Shown here: piece by piece, positions 1 to 7,994 of the stretch
Numbering within the stretch: position 1 is the stretch's first letter
Layout: every line of letters begins with the position of its first letter
Source of the DNA: JBHHWH01 sp046756405
Lineage (GTDB): Bacteria > Actinomycetota > Acidimicrobiia > Spongiisociales > ZC4RG35
Reading direction: 5' to 3'
NCBI GenBank assembly: GCA_046756405.1
Contig: JBHHWH010000021.1
Location: 1 to 33,295 of the forward strand
Length of the DNA: 33,295 nt
Notes under the pieces: model-generated
What the model was told of the DNA's origin: nothing
What the model saw: the letters and a program-made list of their open reading frames with translations, nothing else
Databases searched by the model: none
Program-made: the position numbers and the translations under genes

Positions 1-1
1 G

Positions 2-1072
2 CTCCTAGCCGACCCCGAGTTCCGGCGACATCTGGCGGCAGAGCAGCGGGACTTCATCGGCCGGCCCACACCCCTCACTCCGGCGCTCCGGCTGGGGGAG
101 GCCTGGGGTGCTGAGGTGTTCCTGAAACGGGAAGACCTGTGCCACACCGGCGCCCACAAGATCAACAACGCGTTGGGTCAGGCTTTGATAGCGGTGCATA
201 TGGGGGCGGGCCGGATCGTCGCCGAGACCGGAGCCGGACAGCACGGCGTGGCCGCCGCTGCCGCCAGCGCCCGGGTGGGCCTGCCCTGCACCGTCTACAT
301 GGGCTCGGTCGACGTGGAACGTCAGCGCTCCAACGTGGAGCGGATGAGGCTTCTGGGCGCGGAAGTGGTTCCGGTGCAGACCGGCGACCGGACCCTCCGG
401 GCGGCGATCGACGAGGCGATGCGCGACTGGGTCGCCGACCCCGACGGCACCTACTACTTGCTGGGATCGGTGGTCGGACCTCACCCCTACCCGTGGATGG
501 TGCGGGAGTTCCAGTCGGTGATCGGCCACGAAGCCCGGGCCCAGATGATTGAGGAAGGTCTAGGTCTGCCCGACGTGGCGGTGGCCTGCGTTGGAGGTGG
601 CTCCAACGCCATCGGCCTTTTCCGGGGTTTCGTCGCCGACTCGGAGGTGAACCTGGTTGGGATCGAAGCCGGAGGCAGCGGGGCGGGGTCCCACAGTGCC
701 ACCCTCGGCTCCGGCACCACCGGGGTCCTCCACGGAGCGATGATGCCGCTCCTCCAGGACTCCCACGGCCAGATCCTCGAAACCCACTCGGTGGCCCCCG
801 GTCTGGACTACCCGGGGGTGGGGCCAGAGCACGCCCTGCTACGCGACTCCGGGCGTGCCCGCTACGAGTCGGTGACCGACGCCGAAGCCGTGGCCGCACT
901 GCGGGAGTGCTCCGCCGTGGAGGGAATCCTCCCCGCCCTGGAGTCGGCCCACGCCCTGGCCGGGGCACGCCGCTGGGCCGGCGCCCATCCCGGCTCCCGG
1001 ATCCTCATCTGTCTCTCCGGCCGGGGGGACAAGGACCTGGAGATCATCGCCGGCGAGGACGCCGATGTCTGA
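2..1072 (+). CDS. trpB: Tryptophan synthase beta chain, 5' truncated by window edge
   Basis: Makes L-tryptophan from indole and serine as the PLP-dependent partner of TrpA in the cytoplasm. The frame is open from the first bases, so the start lies outside the window; 356 residues are visible of about 400. The conserved GRPTPL segment, the PLP-lysine motif HTGAHKINNALGQ, the phosphate-binding GGGSNAIG and the C-terminal LSGRGDKD-like motif (CLSGRGDKDL) are all intact. The internal GTG at 116 is not the start, because family sequence continues upstream of it. The stop overlaps the trpA start by 8 bp, so the two are translationally coupled and probably co-transcribed with further trp genes to the left. 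The call is essentially certain. Confidence 0.98.
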   Translation, partial: LLADPEFRRHLAAEQRDFIGRPTPLTPALRLGEAWGAEVFLKREDLCHTGAHKINNALGQALIAVHMGAGRIVAETGAGQHGVAAAAASARVGLPCTVYMGSVDVERQRSNVERMRLLGAEVVPVQTGDRTLRAAIDEAMRDWVADPDGTYYLLGSVVGPHPYPWMVREFQSVIGHEARAQMIEEGLGLPDVAVACVGGGSNAIGLFRGFVADSEVNLVGIEAGGSGAGSHSATLGSGTTGVLHGAMMPLLQDSHGQILETHSVAPGLDYPGVGPEHALLRDSGRARYESVTDAEAVAALRECSAVEGILPALESAHALAGARRWAGAHPGSRILICLSGRGDKDLEIIAGEDADV

Positions 1073-1835
1073 CAGAATCCGGTCGGCCATCGAAGCGGCG
1101 GAGGGTTCGGCCCTTTGCGCCTACCTCACCGGCGGCTTCCCCGACCCGGCGGCCTTTCCCGAAACGCTGATGGCGGTGGCTGCAGCGGCAGATGTGGTCG
1201 AAATAGGGGTGCCGTTCACCGACCCGATGGCGGACGGACTGACCATCCAGGAGGCGAGCCGCCGGGCGCTGGATGCCGGGGCCACCTTGGAATGGTTCCT
1301 CGACACCCTGGCCGAGACGGGAGGCCGGTTGGAAGCCCCCTATGTGCTGATGGGCTACTACAACCCCTTCTTCGCCTTCGGCCTCGACCGCCTGGCAGTG
1401 CGGATGGCGGAGGCAGGAGTCTCGGGGGTGATCGTCCCCGACCTTCCCTTGGAGGAGAGCGGCCCGATGGCGGCAGCCCTGGACGGGCACGGGCTGGGCA
1501 TGGTGCGTCTGGTCACCCCGTCGACGCCGCCGTCCCGCATGGTTCGACTCGCCGCGGCGAGTTCGGGGTTCGTCTACGCGGTCACCAGCACCGGAGTGAC
1601 CGGAGGCGAGGCTGGTATCGACCTGGAGACCCTCGACTACCTGGCCCGGGTGCGGGCAGGCTCGACGCTGCCGGTGCTGGCCGGGTTCGGGGTTCGTCAC
1701 CGCCGTCAGGTCGAAGCCCTGGCTCTCCACGTCGACGGGGTGGTGGTGGGCAGCGCTCTCATCGAAGCTGTTGACCGGGGCGACGACCCGGGCGCCTTCC
1801 TGGAAGATCTGCGACCCAGGGAGGCGGGTCGGTGA
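1065..1835 (+). CDS. trpA: Tryptophan synthase alpha chain
   Basis: Cleaves indole-3-glycerol phosphate to indole and glyceraldehyde-3-phosphate in the TrpA-TrpB complex. At 256 aa it is close to the family norm. The catalytic acids are visible: Glu46 in VVEIGVPFTDP and Asp57 in MADG. LTGGFPD near the N-terminus, MGYYNPFFAFG, GVIVPDLPLEE, TGVTGGEAG and AGFGVR mark the TIM-barrel phosphate and substrate loops. The ATG at 1065 lies inside the end of trpB (8-bp overlap), the usual arrangement for channelling partners. The stop overlaps the following DAHP synthase start by 4 bp (GTGA). Confidence 0.98.
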   Translation: MSDRIRSAIEAAEGSALCAYLTGGFPDPAAFPETLMAVAAAADVVEIGVPFTDPMADGLTIQEASRRALDAGATLEWFLDTLAETGGRLEAPYVLMGYYNPFFAFGLDRLAVRMAEAGVSGVIVPDLPLEESGPMAAALDGHGLGMVRLVTPSTPPSRMVRLAAASSGFVYAVTSTGVTGGEAGIDLETLDYLARVRAGSTLPVLAGFGVRHRRQVEALALHVDGVVVGSALIEAVDRGDDPGAFLEDLRPREAGR

Positions 1836-2842
1836 TCGTCGTATTGGAGAAGGGGTGTTCCCTCAAGGAAAAGGCCCGGGTGGTCCGCTTCATCGAGCAG
1901 GCCGGCGGGAAGCTGCTGGTCAGTGAGCTGGGGGAGGAGACTCACATCGGGCTGGTGGACGCCACCGCCCAGCTTCTCGCCGACAGGATCGGCTCCCTGC
2001 CGGGGGTTGCGGCCATACGCGACGAGGCACCCCCCTACCCCCAGGTGGCCCGGGGAGGTCATGCCGCCGCTATCCGGGTAGGGGAGCTGAGCATCGGCGG
2101 GGACGAGGTCATCGTGGCCGCCGGACCCTGCGCGGTGGAGGGCCCCGACCAGCTCACCACGGTGGCCCGAGCGGTCGCCGCGGCCGGCGCCAGGGTGCTG
2201 CGTGGAGGAGCCTTCAAGCCGCGCACCTCGCCCTACAGCTTCCAGGGTCTCGGAGAGGAGGGGCTCCGTCTTCTGGCCGCGGCCCGAGAGGAAACCGGGT
2301 TGCCGGTGGTCACCGAGGTGGTGGCGCCCGAGGACGTGGACCTGGTCGCTGCCCACGCCGACATGGTTCAGATCGGTGCCCGCAACATGCAGAACTTTCG
2401 GCTGCTCTCCGCGGTGGGCGAGCGCGGAGCCCCGGTGCTGCTGAAACGGGGAATCTCCTCCACGGTCGAGGAGCTGCTGCTGGCGGCCGAATATGTGGTG
2501 AGCGCCGGCAACCCGCGGGTGGTCCTCTGCGAGCGGGGGATACGCACCTTCGAGCCGGAGACCCGCAACACCCTGGATGTGAGCGCGGTGCCGGTACTGA
2601 AAGAGAAGACCCACCTGCCGGTGCTGGTCGACCCCAGCCACGCCGCGGGGAGGAGATCCCTGGTGCCGGCCCTGGCGCGGGCGGGAGTGGCCGCTGGCGC
2701 CGACGGGATCCTCGTCGAGGTCCACCACGCTCCTGACGAGGCCCTCAGCGACGGTCCGCAGAGCCTCACCCTGGAGGGTTTCGCCCGTCTGATGGAGGAG
2801 CTGCGTGCCGTGGCCGCGGCGGTGGGGCGCCGCCTGCCGTGA
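1832..2842 (+). CDS. aroF: 3-deoxy-7-phosphoheptulonate (DAHP) synthase, type I-beta
   Basis: First step of the shikimate pathway, condensing phosphoenolpyruvate with erythrose-4-phosphate. The 336-aa protein has an N-terminal ferredoxin-like domain (about residues 1-75) of the kind that gives Thermotoga-type enzymes feedback control. A TIM barrel follows, with the metal ligands in place: Cys100 in AGPC, His270 in DPSHAAG, Glu296 in LVEVHH and Asp307 in LSDGPQS. KPRTSPYSFQG and LLKRG are also typical. The GTG start at 1832 shares four bases with the trpA stop (GTGA). Placing the entry enzyme of chorismate synthesis directly behind trpBA suggests joint expression with tryptophan synthesis. The effector of the regulatory domain cannot be read from the sequence. 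Confidence 0.95.
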   Translation: MIVVLEKGCSLKEKARVVRFIEQAGGKLLVSELGEETHIGLVDATAQLLADRIGSLPGVAAIRDEAPPYPQVARGGHAAAIRVGELSIGGDEVIVAAGPCAVEGPDQLTTVARAVAAAGARVLRGGAFKPRTSPYSFQGLGEEGLRLLAAAREETGLPVVTEVVAPEDVDLVAAHADMVQIGARNMQNFRLLSAVGERGAPVLLKRGISSTVEELLLAAEYVVSAGNPRVVLCERGIRTFEPETRNTLDVSAVPVLKEKTHLPVLVDPSHAAGRRSLVPALARAGVAAGADGILVEVHHAPDEALSDGPQSLTLEGFARLMEELRAVAAAVGRRLP

Positions 2843-2862
2843 GCGCACGTCCCGCGGATCGG

Positions 2863-2888
2863 TAGGCTCCCGGGTTCCCGACAGGAGG
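2863..2888 (+). promoter_or_regulatory. Predicted -10 box and strong RBS of the OsmC gene
   Basis: TAGGCT at 2863-2868 fits an actinobacterial -10 hexamer. AGGAGG at 2883-2888 lies 5 nt before the ATG at 2894. The gene therefore appears to have its own promoter and a conventional leader, rather than simply riding on the trp/aro operon. No -35 box is evident. Confidence 0.5.
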
Positions 2889-2893
2889 TATAG

Positions 2894-3322
2894 ATGGCAT
2901 TGAAGAGCACCGGTCGTACCCACTGGGAGGGCGACCTGTTCGAAGGAAGCGGGGTCACCACCCTCGACAGTGGCGCCGCCGAGCCGATGCGGGTCACCTG
3001 GAAGGCCCGGTCCGAGGAACACGGCGGGCTGACCAGCCCCGAGGAGCTGATCGCTGCCGCCCATGCGTCCTGCTTCTCCATGGCCCTGGCCAACACCCTG
3101 GCCAAGAACGACACCCCGCCCACCAGCCTCGACACCACCGCCACCCTCACCTTCGTGCCCGGGGAGGGCATCACCGACATCCAGCTTGAAGTCGTCGGCC
3201 GCGTCGAAGGGCTGGAGGAGGACGAGTTCGTGGAGCTGGCCGAGATCGCCAAGAACGGCTGCCCGGTCTCCGAAGCCTTCCAGGGCAATGTGCCGATCAG
3301 CCTGAAGGCAACCCTCGCCTAA
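2894..3322 (+). CDS. OsmC/Ohr-family peroxidase
   Basis: A 142-aa protein of the OsmC family, cytoplasmic thiol peroxidases that reduce organic hydroperoxides. The two redox cysteines are visible: Cys60 in AAAHASCFSMALA and Cys123 in KNGCPVSEA. The GLTSPEELIAAAHASC stretch is the family signature, and the length fits the OsmC branch. The start is set by AGGAGG five bases upstream of ATG. It stands alone, with an apparent promoter in the 51-bp gap behind aroF. The nearby AhpD-like protein at 19808-20377 is a second candidate peroxide-defence gene. Whether it is OsmC proper or an Ohr-like organic hydroperoxide reductase cannot be settled by eye; the length and N-terminus favour OsmC. Confidence 0.93.
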   Translation: MALKSTGRTHWEGDLFEGSGVTTLDSGAAEPMRVTWKARSEEHGGLTSPEELIAAAHASCFSMALANTLAKNDTPPTSLDTTATLTFVPGEGITDIQLEVVGRVEGLEEDEFVELAEIAKNGCPVSEAFQGNVPISLKATLA

Positions 3323-3435
3323 TCGCCGGCGACCAGCACCAGATGAGGGTTCGCTCCCTGGCGGGCGAGGGAACCACAGCTTCACGCCGGCGGTGGGTCG
3401 CGACCGTTCCGACGCGGTGGTGGTTCCGGCGGCCT

Positions 3436-3441
3436 TAGGAT
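3436..3441 (+). promoter_or_regulatory. Predicted -10 box, rhomboid gene
   Basis: TAGGAT ends 9 nt before the TTG start at 3451, and no Shine-Dalgarno sequence lies between. This fits a leaderless or nearly leaderless transcript. Confidence 0.4.
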
Positions 3442-3450
3442 CGGCGCCCC

Positions 3451-4170
3451 TTGTTCCCTTTACACGACGAGAACCCGACCCGGATCAGACCGGTGGTCAC
3501 CATCGGGTTGATCCTCGCCAACCTGTGGGTGTTCTTCTTCGTCCAGCCGATCGCTCCTCGTGCCGCCGCCGAAGAGTTCCTCTATCGGGAAGCCGCAATC
3601 AGTTGCGAGATCGTCACCGGCCATCCGCTGACCGCCGAGGAGATCGTCAGCGGCCGATGCCGGGTCGACGAGGGAGAGCCGGTGTTCCCGGACAAGAATC
3701 CGTTTCTGTCTGTCCTCGCTTCGATGTTCCTCCACGGGGGCGTGGCCCATGTGCTGTTCAACATGTGGTTCCTGTGGATCTTCGGGAACAACGTCGAGGA
3801 GGCCTACGGCCGGGTGGGCTACATCTTCCTCTACCTGCTGGGCGGGATCGCCGCCGCCTTCGGTTTTGTGGCCCTCAACCCGGGTTCGACGGTCCCGCTG
3901 GTGGGAGCCTCGGGGGCCATCGCCGCGATCCTGGGCGCCTACGCGGTGCTCTACCCCCGCCATGCGGTGATCAGCCTGGTGGGATGGTGGGTGCTCCCGG
4001 TTCCGGCCATCCTCTTCTTGGGAGTGTGGTTCGTCGCCCAATTCGGGCTGGGAGGGACCAACGTGGCCTGGGAGGCCCACGTCGGGGGCTTCATCTTCGG
4101 GCTGGTGGTCACCCTCTTCCAGAGGCGGCGCCTGCTGCGTCGTGTCTACAGCTATGCCCGCGCCCGTTGA
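3451..4170 (+). CDS. Rhomboid family intramembrane serine protease
   Basis: Polytopic membrane protein of 239 aa that would cleave transmembrane substrates within the bilayer. The catalytic dyad is present: Ser154 in VGASGA and His210 in EAHVGG. The oxyanion-hole and L1-loop region HGGVAHVLFNMWFLW carries His100 and Asn104. About six hydrophobic helices follow a short N-terminus. The start chosen is TTG at 3451, because the protein starting here (FPLHDENPTR) resembles the common rhomboid N-terminus and a -10-like box lies just upstream. An insertion between TM1 and the L1 loop (residues about 32-85) is soluble and contains two cysteines (52 and 70) that could form a disulphide outside the membrane. 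The substrate is unknown. Confidence 0.92.
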   Translation: MFPLHDENPTRIRPVVTIGLILANLWVFFFVQPIAPRAAAEEFLYREAAISCEIVTGHPLTAEEIVSGRCRVDEGEPVFPDKNPFLSVLASMFLHGGVAHVLFNMWFLWIFGNNVEEAYGRVGYIFLYLLGGIAAAFGFVALNPGSTVPLVGASGAIAAILGAYAVLYPRHAVISLVGWWVLPVPAILFLGVWFVAQFGLGGTNVAWEAHVGGFIFGLVVTLFQRRRLLRRVYSYARAR

Positions 4171-4172
4171 CG

Positions 4173-4178
4173 TAGACT
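4173..4178 (+). promoter_or_regulatory. Predicted -10 box of leaderless DUF1992 gene
   Basis: TAGACT is separated from the ATG at 4185 by 6 nt, so transcription would begin at or next to the start codon. There is no ribosome-binding site. Confidence 0.5.
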
Positions 4179-4184
4179 CAAAGC

Positions 4185-4400
4185 ATGCCCATCTTCTCCG
4201 CCGAAGGGTTCGCGGCTCATATGGAGAGGCTCATCCGCGACGCCATGGAGGACGGCGAATTCGACGACCTTCCCGGTGAGGGCGAGCCGATCCCCGGCGC
4301 CGGCACCCCCGACGACGAGTACTGGTGGGTGCGGAAGTGGCTGGAACGCAACCGGGCCGACGCTGAGGAGGCCGGCGGCGAGGCCGGCTCCCGGAAGTAG
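4185..4400 (+). CDS. DUF1992 domain protein
   Basis: Small soluble protein of 71 aa. The core IRDAMEDGEFDDLPGEGEPI and the later WWVRKWLERN match the DUF1992 domain, which is also found in the J-domain protein DNAJC28. The length is that of a bare single domain, without a J domain. Its molecular function is not known. It starts directly after a -10-like TAGACT and has no Shine-Dalgarno sequence. It converges on the macrodomain gene with only 8 bp between the stop codons. Confidence 0.8.
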   Translation: MPIFSAEGFAAHMERLIRDAMEDGEFDDLPGEGEPIPGAGTPDDEYWWVRKWLERNRADAEEAGGEAGSRK

Positions 4401-4408
4401 GGCCCGGG

Positions 4409-4933
4409 TCAGTCCAGCAGCTCCCGGTACAGGTCGTAGTTGTCGGCGTCGAAGCAGACGAAGACGATCCGGTCCATGTCGTCAGGGTGCTCGTCCATCC
4501 AGCTCCGTACCGCTGCCACCGCCGTCTCCGCCGCCTCCCGCTTGGGGAACCCGTACACCCCGGTGGAGATGTTGGGGAAGGCGACGCTGCGGCCTCCCAG
4601 ACCGGCGGCCAGATCCAGGCTGTTCCGGTAGCAGGAGGCGAGGAGTTCCCGTGCTTGTTCCGGGTGGTGTCTGCCCCAGACGGGACCCACGGTGTGGATC
4701 ACCCATCGGGCTGGCAGATCTCCCGCGGTGGTGGCCGCCGCTTCTCCTGTAGCCAGCGGGCCCCGCTCGGCGACGATGGCCCGGCCTTCAGCAGCGATGG
4801 AGGGTCCGCCCGCTCGGTGGATAGCCCCGTCGACTCCGCCTCCGGGTCTGAGTTGGGCGTTGGCGGCGTTCACCACCGCATCCACTTCCAGGGTGGTGAT
4901 GTCGCCGCGGATCACGGAAAGCTCGGTCATCAA
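4409..4933 (-). CDS. Macrodomain protein, probable O-acetyl-ADP-ribose deacetylase
   Basis: A 174-aa single macrodomain of the MacroD/YmdB type, which hydrolyses O-acetyl-ADP-ribose and can remove mono-ADP-ribose from proteins. The ADP-ribose-binding segments are clear: VDAVVNAANAQLRPGGGVDG near the N-terminus, ending in the GGGVDGAIHRAGG loop, then NISTGVYGFP around residues 120-130. The start is either TTG at 4933 or the adjoining ATG at 4930. A TAGATT -10-like box 7 nt before the TTG leaves almost no leader, so the TTG is slightly favoured. It is divergent from the permease gene. No ADP-ribosyltransferase partner is visible nearby. Confidence 0.92.
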   Translation of the reverse strand: MMTELSVIRGDITTLEVDAVVNAANAQLRPGGGVDGAIHRAGGPSIAAEGRAIVAERGPLATGEAAATTAGDLPARWVIHTVGPVWGRHHPEQARELLASCYRNSLDLAAGLGGRSVAFPNISTGVYGFPKREAAETAVAAVRSWMDEHPDDMDRIVFVCFDADNYDLYRELLD

Positions 4934-4940
4934 CTTGGGA

Positions 4941-4946
4941 ATCTAG
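4941..4946 (-). promoter_or_regulatory. Predicted -10 box, macrodomain gene
   Basis: TAGATT on the minus strand is followed by 7 nt and then the TTG/ATG start pair of the macrodomain gene. No Shine-Dalgarno sequence fits in the gap. Confidence 0.45.
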
Positions 4947-5035
4947 GGGCTGGCTGTGGTATCTGGCGGCCGCGGCTAGCGTTCCCGCCACTCAGATGCC
5001 GACCCCGACCCTTACTCCCGGCCTCCGGTGAACCC

Positions 5036-7108
5036 ATGGCTCAACTGAAGCGCCGTCTCGGCCTCTACGCCGTGTTCACCGTGTCCATCGGTGCGATGAT
5101 CGGCTCAGGCATTTTCGTCCTCCCCGGCCTCGCCTTCGAAGTGGGTGGGCCGGCCATGATCCTCGCCTACCTGCTCGCCGGGCTGGTTGTTTTCCCCGCC
5201 GCGCTGGCCAAGGCGGAGATGGCCACGTCCATTCCCCGCGCCGGAGGAACCTATCTCTACATCGACATGGCCATGGGGCCGCTGATGGGCACTATCGCCG
5301 GCTTCGGCGTCTGGTTCTCCCTGGTGTTCAAGGCGGCCTTCGCCCTCGACGGGCTTGGCCTCTACCTGGAGCTGTTCACCGACTTCGACTTCCTCGACCT
5401 GGGTCTGGCCATCGGACTGGGGCTCCTGGTGGTCAACCTGATCGGGATCAAGGAGTCGGGCAACATCCAGGCGTTCCTGGTCACTGTGGTCTTCGGGGTG
5501 CTGTTCGTCTTCATCGGCGGCGGCGCCACCTTCGTGGACAGTACCAACTACCACCCCTTCTTCCCCGCCGGGGCTGGTGGGCTGCTGGCCACCGCGGCGC
5601 TGGTCTTCGTCTCCTACGCCGGCGTGACCAAGGTGGCGAGCATCGCCGAGGAGGTCTCCAACCCGGCGCGCACCTTGCCCGTGGCGATCATCACCTCTCT
5701 GCTGGTCATGATGTTCGTTTATCCGGCGGTGACCTATGTCATGGTGGGGGTGACACCGCCGGAGGTGCTCTCCGGAGACCTCACCCCGCTGGCCACGGCG
5801 GGAGCCCAGGTGTTCTCCCCGTGGGTGGTGACGGCTATCGCTGTGGTCGGGGTCCTCGCCCTGGCGTCCATGGCCAATGCCGGCCTGCTCGCCTCCTCCC
5901 GGTACCCGTTCGCCATGTCCCGCCGGGGCCTAGCCCCGTCGATGTTCTCCCGGGTGGGGAGCCGCTCGGGGGTCCCGGTGCTCTCCCTGATCCTCACCGG
6001 CGCCCTACTCCTTGCCCTGGTGGCGTTCCTGCCCGTCTTCGAGCTGGCCAAGCTGGCGTCGGCGTTCCAGCTCCTCATGTTCGGCATAATCAACCTGGCC
6101 CAGATCGCCTTCCGCAGCTCGAAGCTGTGGTGGTACCGGCCCAAGTTCCACGCCCCTGGCTACCCCTTCGTGCCCCTCGCCGGGCTGGTGGCCTGTCTGG
6201 TGCTGATCACCCAGCTCGGGCTGGAAGCCATCCTCGGGGCGGTGGGAATCATCGTCGGCGGCGTCGTCTGGTATCAGGTCTACGGGCGGTCCCGGGCGAT
6301 CAAGGAGAGCGCCTTCCGGGAGAGCGTCCGCCAGCAGGGCATGTCCCGCCTCCTCGAGCTGGCCGCCGGGGCCCTCAACGAGGATGCCAGGAAGGTGGCT
6401 GTCGTCGCCGGCGGCGGCGAAGTCGACTCGGCGCTGCTCCGGATCGGCAGCCCCCTGGCCGGCTCGGATCCTGGATCGGAGTTGGTCGACTTCCTCCAAC
6501 CCGGTCCCGACGTGGAGGAGAGGATCCGCCGGTACAACCCTGATCTGGTGGTGGCCTCCCTCCACACCGATGACGCCCGGGAACTGGATCAGCTTCCCCA
6601 CGACCGGGACGTGGTCGTGCTGAGCGGCCGGCCCCCCGGCCGGATCGGCCGTATCGCAGTACTCGGCTCGGGCGGCCCCTTCGACGTGCTGAAGATCTGC
6701 TTGGCGGCGAAGCTAGCCGAACAGGAGGACTCCACGATCCGGTTCGTCCACGTCCTCGACACCAACGCCTCTCGGGCTCAGGTGAGGTCTTTAGAGAAGT
6801 TCCACTCCGAGCTGGCCGACCTGGTGCCGGTTCCTAGCGAGTCGATGGTGATCGAATCCGACGACCTGATGGCCGCGTTGCGGGAGGCGGTTGCCGACGC
6901 GGACCTGGCGGTCATCGGCGCCCCGCCGGGGAGGCACCTGTTCACCGACCTGATCGACCGGATCATCCACGACCTGGGAGTCCCGGTGCTGGTGGTAAGG
7001 GTGGCCGAGGAGGAGGGTCGCACCACCCTGCGAGGCTTCTTCGACCGTTTCACCACGACCCGGGTCTCACCCCGCGACGCCATCCACCACAACCAACCCC
7101 GAACCTAA
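5036..7108 (+). CDS. APC-family amino acid permease with C-terminal universal-stress-like domain
   Basis: A 690-aa inner-membrane transporter. Residues 1 to about 425 form an APC-superfamily permease of about 12 helices. The unwound TM1 motif IGSGIFVLPG is at the N-terminus, and AEEVSNPARTLPVAI is the typical loop after TM6. A cytoplasmic region follows from about residue 425. Residues 530-675 look like a universal stress protein fold: the beta strand RIAVLGSGGPFDVLK, then IRFVHVLD, and ADLAVIGAPPGRH as the nucleotide-binding-loop equivalent. The stretch between may be a degenerate first copy. USP tails are known on some archaeal and bacterial amino acid permeases and are thought to sense nucleotides. 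ATG at 5036 is chosen because family sequence begins there; the frame stays open far upstream but that part resembles nothing. The stop lies inside a repeat at 7104-7149. Confidence 0.9.
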   Translation: MAQLKRRLGLYAVFTVSIGAMIGSGIFVLPGLAFEVGGPAMILAYLLAGLVVFPAALAKAEMATSIPRAGGTYLYIDMAMGPLMGTIAGFGVWFSLVFKAAFALDGLGLYLELFTDFDFLDLGLAIGLGLLVVNLIGIKESGNIQAFLVTVVFGVLFVFIGGGATFVDSTNYHPFFPAGAGGLLATAALVFVSYAGVTKVASIAEEVSNPARTLPVAIITSLLVMMFVYPAVTYVMVGVTPPEVLSGDLTPLATAGAQVFSPWVVTAIAVVGVLALASMANAGLLASSRYPFAMSRRGLAPSMFSRVGSRSGVPVLSLILTGALLLALVAFLPVFELAKLASAFQLLMFGIINLAQIAFRSSKLWWYRPKFHAPGYPFVPLAGLVACLVLITQLGLEAILGAVGIIVGGVVWYQVYGRSRAIKESAFRESVRQQGMSRLLELAAGALNEDARKVAVVAGGGEVDSALLRIGSPLAGSDPGSELVDFLQPGPDVEERIRRYNPDLVVASLHTDDARELDQLPHDRDVVVLSGRPPGRIGRIAVLGSGGPFDVLKICLAAKLAEQEDSTIRFVHVLDTNASRAQVRSLEKFHSELADLVPVPSESMVIESDDLMAALREAVADADLAVIGAPPGRHLFTDLIDRIIHDLGVPVLVVRVAEEEGRTTLRGFFDRFTTTRVSPRDAIHHNQPRT

Positions 7109-7149
7109 TGTACCAGGGCCCGGATGTGGCCCCTACGTCGCATAGAAGG
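7104..7149 (+). repeat. 46-bp dispersed repeat, copy 1
   Basis: Begins CCTAATGTACCAGGG and runs to ATAGAAGG. It matches the copy at 7995-8040 at most positions, including the complete 15-bp start and the GATNTGGCCCCT segment. The core forms a short stem around the loop GATG with one C-C mismatch. It overlaps the stop codon of the permease gene (TAA at 7106-7108). Same orientation as copy 2. Confidence 0.75.
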
Positions 7150-7192
7150 GTCTCCGGGAATCAGGCGCCTCCCGATGGGGTTGGGTGCGAGC

Positions 7193-7705
7193 ATGGACAC
7201 CCTCACCCTTTTCGAACAACGCCGCGCCAAGGATGAACTCTTCAAGACTCATCCCCAGTCGCCGCTGCCCCACCACCTCCGCCACGACTTCGAAGGCCTC
7301 CGCTACTACGACCCCAACCCCGACCTCCTCTTCACCGTGCCCGTGGGTTCGGCCGACGGTTCCGAAGTCCGGGTCCAGACCAGCGACGGCCAGGAGCGGA
7401 TCTACCGGCGCACCGGACGGGTGACCGTCGAGATAGCGGGAAAGCCGGTAACCCTCACCCTCTTCTCCACCGGTCATCCCGGATACTTCCTGCCTTTCCG
7501 CGATGGCACCTCCGGTAAAACCACCTACGGAGCCGGGCGGTACCTCGACATCGAGCCCAACCCGGACGGGACGGTCACCATCGACTTCAACCTCGCCTAC
7601 AACCCCTTCTGCGCCTACAACGATGCCTACTCCTGCCCACTGCCCCCCATAGAGAACTGGCTCGACGTGCCCGTCGAGGCGGGGGAGATGGAGTTCCCCA
7701 GTTAG
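7193..7705 (+). CDS. DUF1684 family protein
   Basis: A 170-aa soluble protein. The C-terminal half holds the DUF1684 signature: GKTTYGAGRYLDIE, then DFNLAYNPFCAYNDAYSCPL and LDVPVEAGEM. The fold is unknown to me beyond a predicted beta-rich layout, and no enzymatic function is established. Two conserved cysteines (in NPFCAYN and YSCPLPP) are typical of the family. The ATG at 7193 is chosen because the preceding in-frame residues are low-complexity and overlap the repeat region. The gene converges on the small zinc-ribbon gene with 3 bp between stops. The pair is bracketed by two copies of a 46-bp repeat. Confidence 0.85.
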   Translation: MDTLTLFEQRRAKDELFKTHPQSPLPHHLRHDFEGLRYYDPNPDLLFTVPVGSADGSEVRVQTSDGQERIYRRTGRVTVEIAGKPVTLTLFSTGHPGYFLPFRDGTSGKTTYGAGRYLDIEPNPDGTVTIDFNLAYNPFCAYNDAYSCPLPPIENWLDVPVEAGEMEFPS

Positions 7706-7708
7706 GGG

Positions 7709-7918
7709 TCAGTTGATCCGGCGCGAGGAGCGGGTAGTGAATTCCCGGTCAGGGGTGCGAGTCAGCTGGCCCACGTAGCGGAAGCTGACGTGGCCGCAGC
7801 TGTTGCAGAGGACTCTCTCCATACCGGCGCTGCGCACGCTGATGGTCTCGTCGTGGGGGCAGGGGTCGACGCTCTTGGCGCTCCACCGCTTGCCCAGGGT
7901 CAGGTCGATGTTCTTCAT
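7709..7918 (-). CDS. Small zinc-ribbon-like protein
   Basis: A 69-aa basic protein with one likely zinc site: Cys20 and His22 (CPH) paired with Cys38 and Cys41 (CNSC), the latter followed by GHVSFRY. I recognise no named family. The start is set at ATG 7918 because AGGAGG (7928-7933) sits nine bases before it. The other ATG at 7927 directly abuts that Shine-Dalgarno sequence and would be too close to use it. The C-terminus is rich in Arg and Ser (TTRSSRR), which could contact nucleic acid. It may act as a small DNA- or RNA-binding accessory protein, but that is only inferred from composition. Confidence 0.65.
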   Translation of the reverse strand: MKNIDLTLGKRWSAKSVDPCPHDETISVRSAGMERVLCNSCGHVSFRYVGQLTRTPDREFTTRSSRRIN

Positions 7919-7994
7919 AACGGACATCCTCCTGACCCAACAGACTGGCTCGGGCCCCTCGGATTCCCATGGGTCGGTGGACCCACCCCGCGTA

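Noticed and set aside
1706..3385. 559-aa minus-strand open frame opposite aroF and the OsmC gene
   Set aside because: It lies antisense to two well-supported genes, has a Gly/His/Arg-rich composition typical of GC-rich shadow frames and shows no family motif.
3323..3450. Possible hairpin between the OsmC and rhomboid genes
   Set aside because: GTTCGCTCCC and GGGCGAGGGAAC pair only partially, with no T-tract; not enough to call a terminator.
4487..5035. Upstream in-frame extension of the APC permease
   Set aside because: The extra 183 residues are antisense to the macrodomain gene and resemble no permease N-terminus; family sequence begins at ATG 5036.
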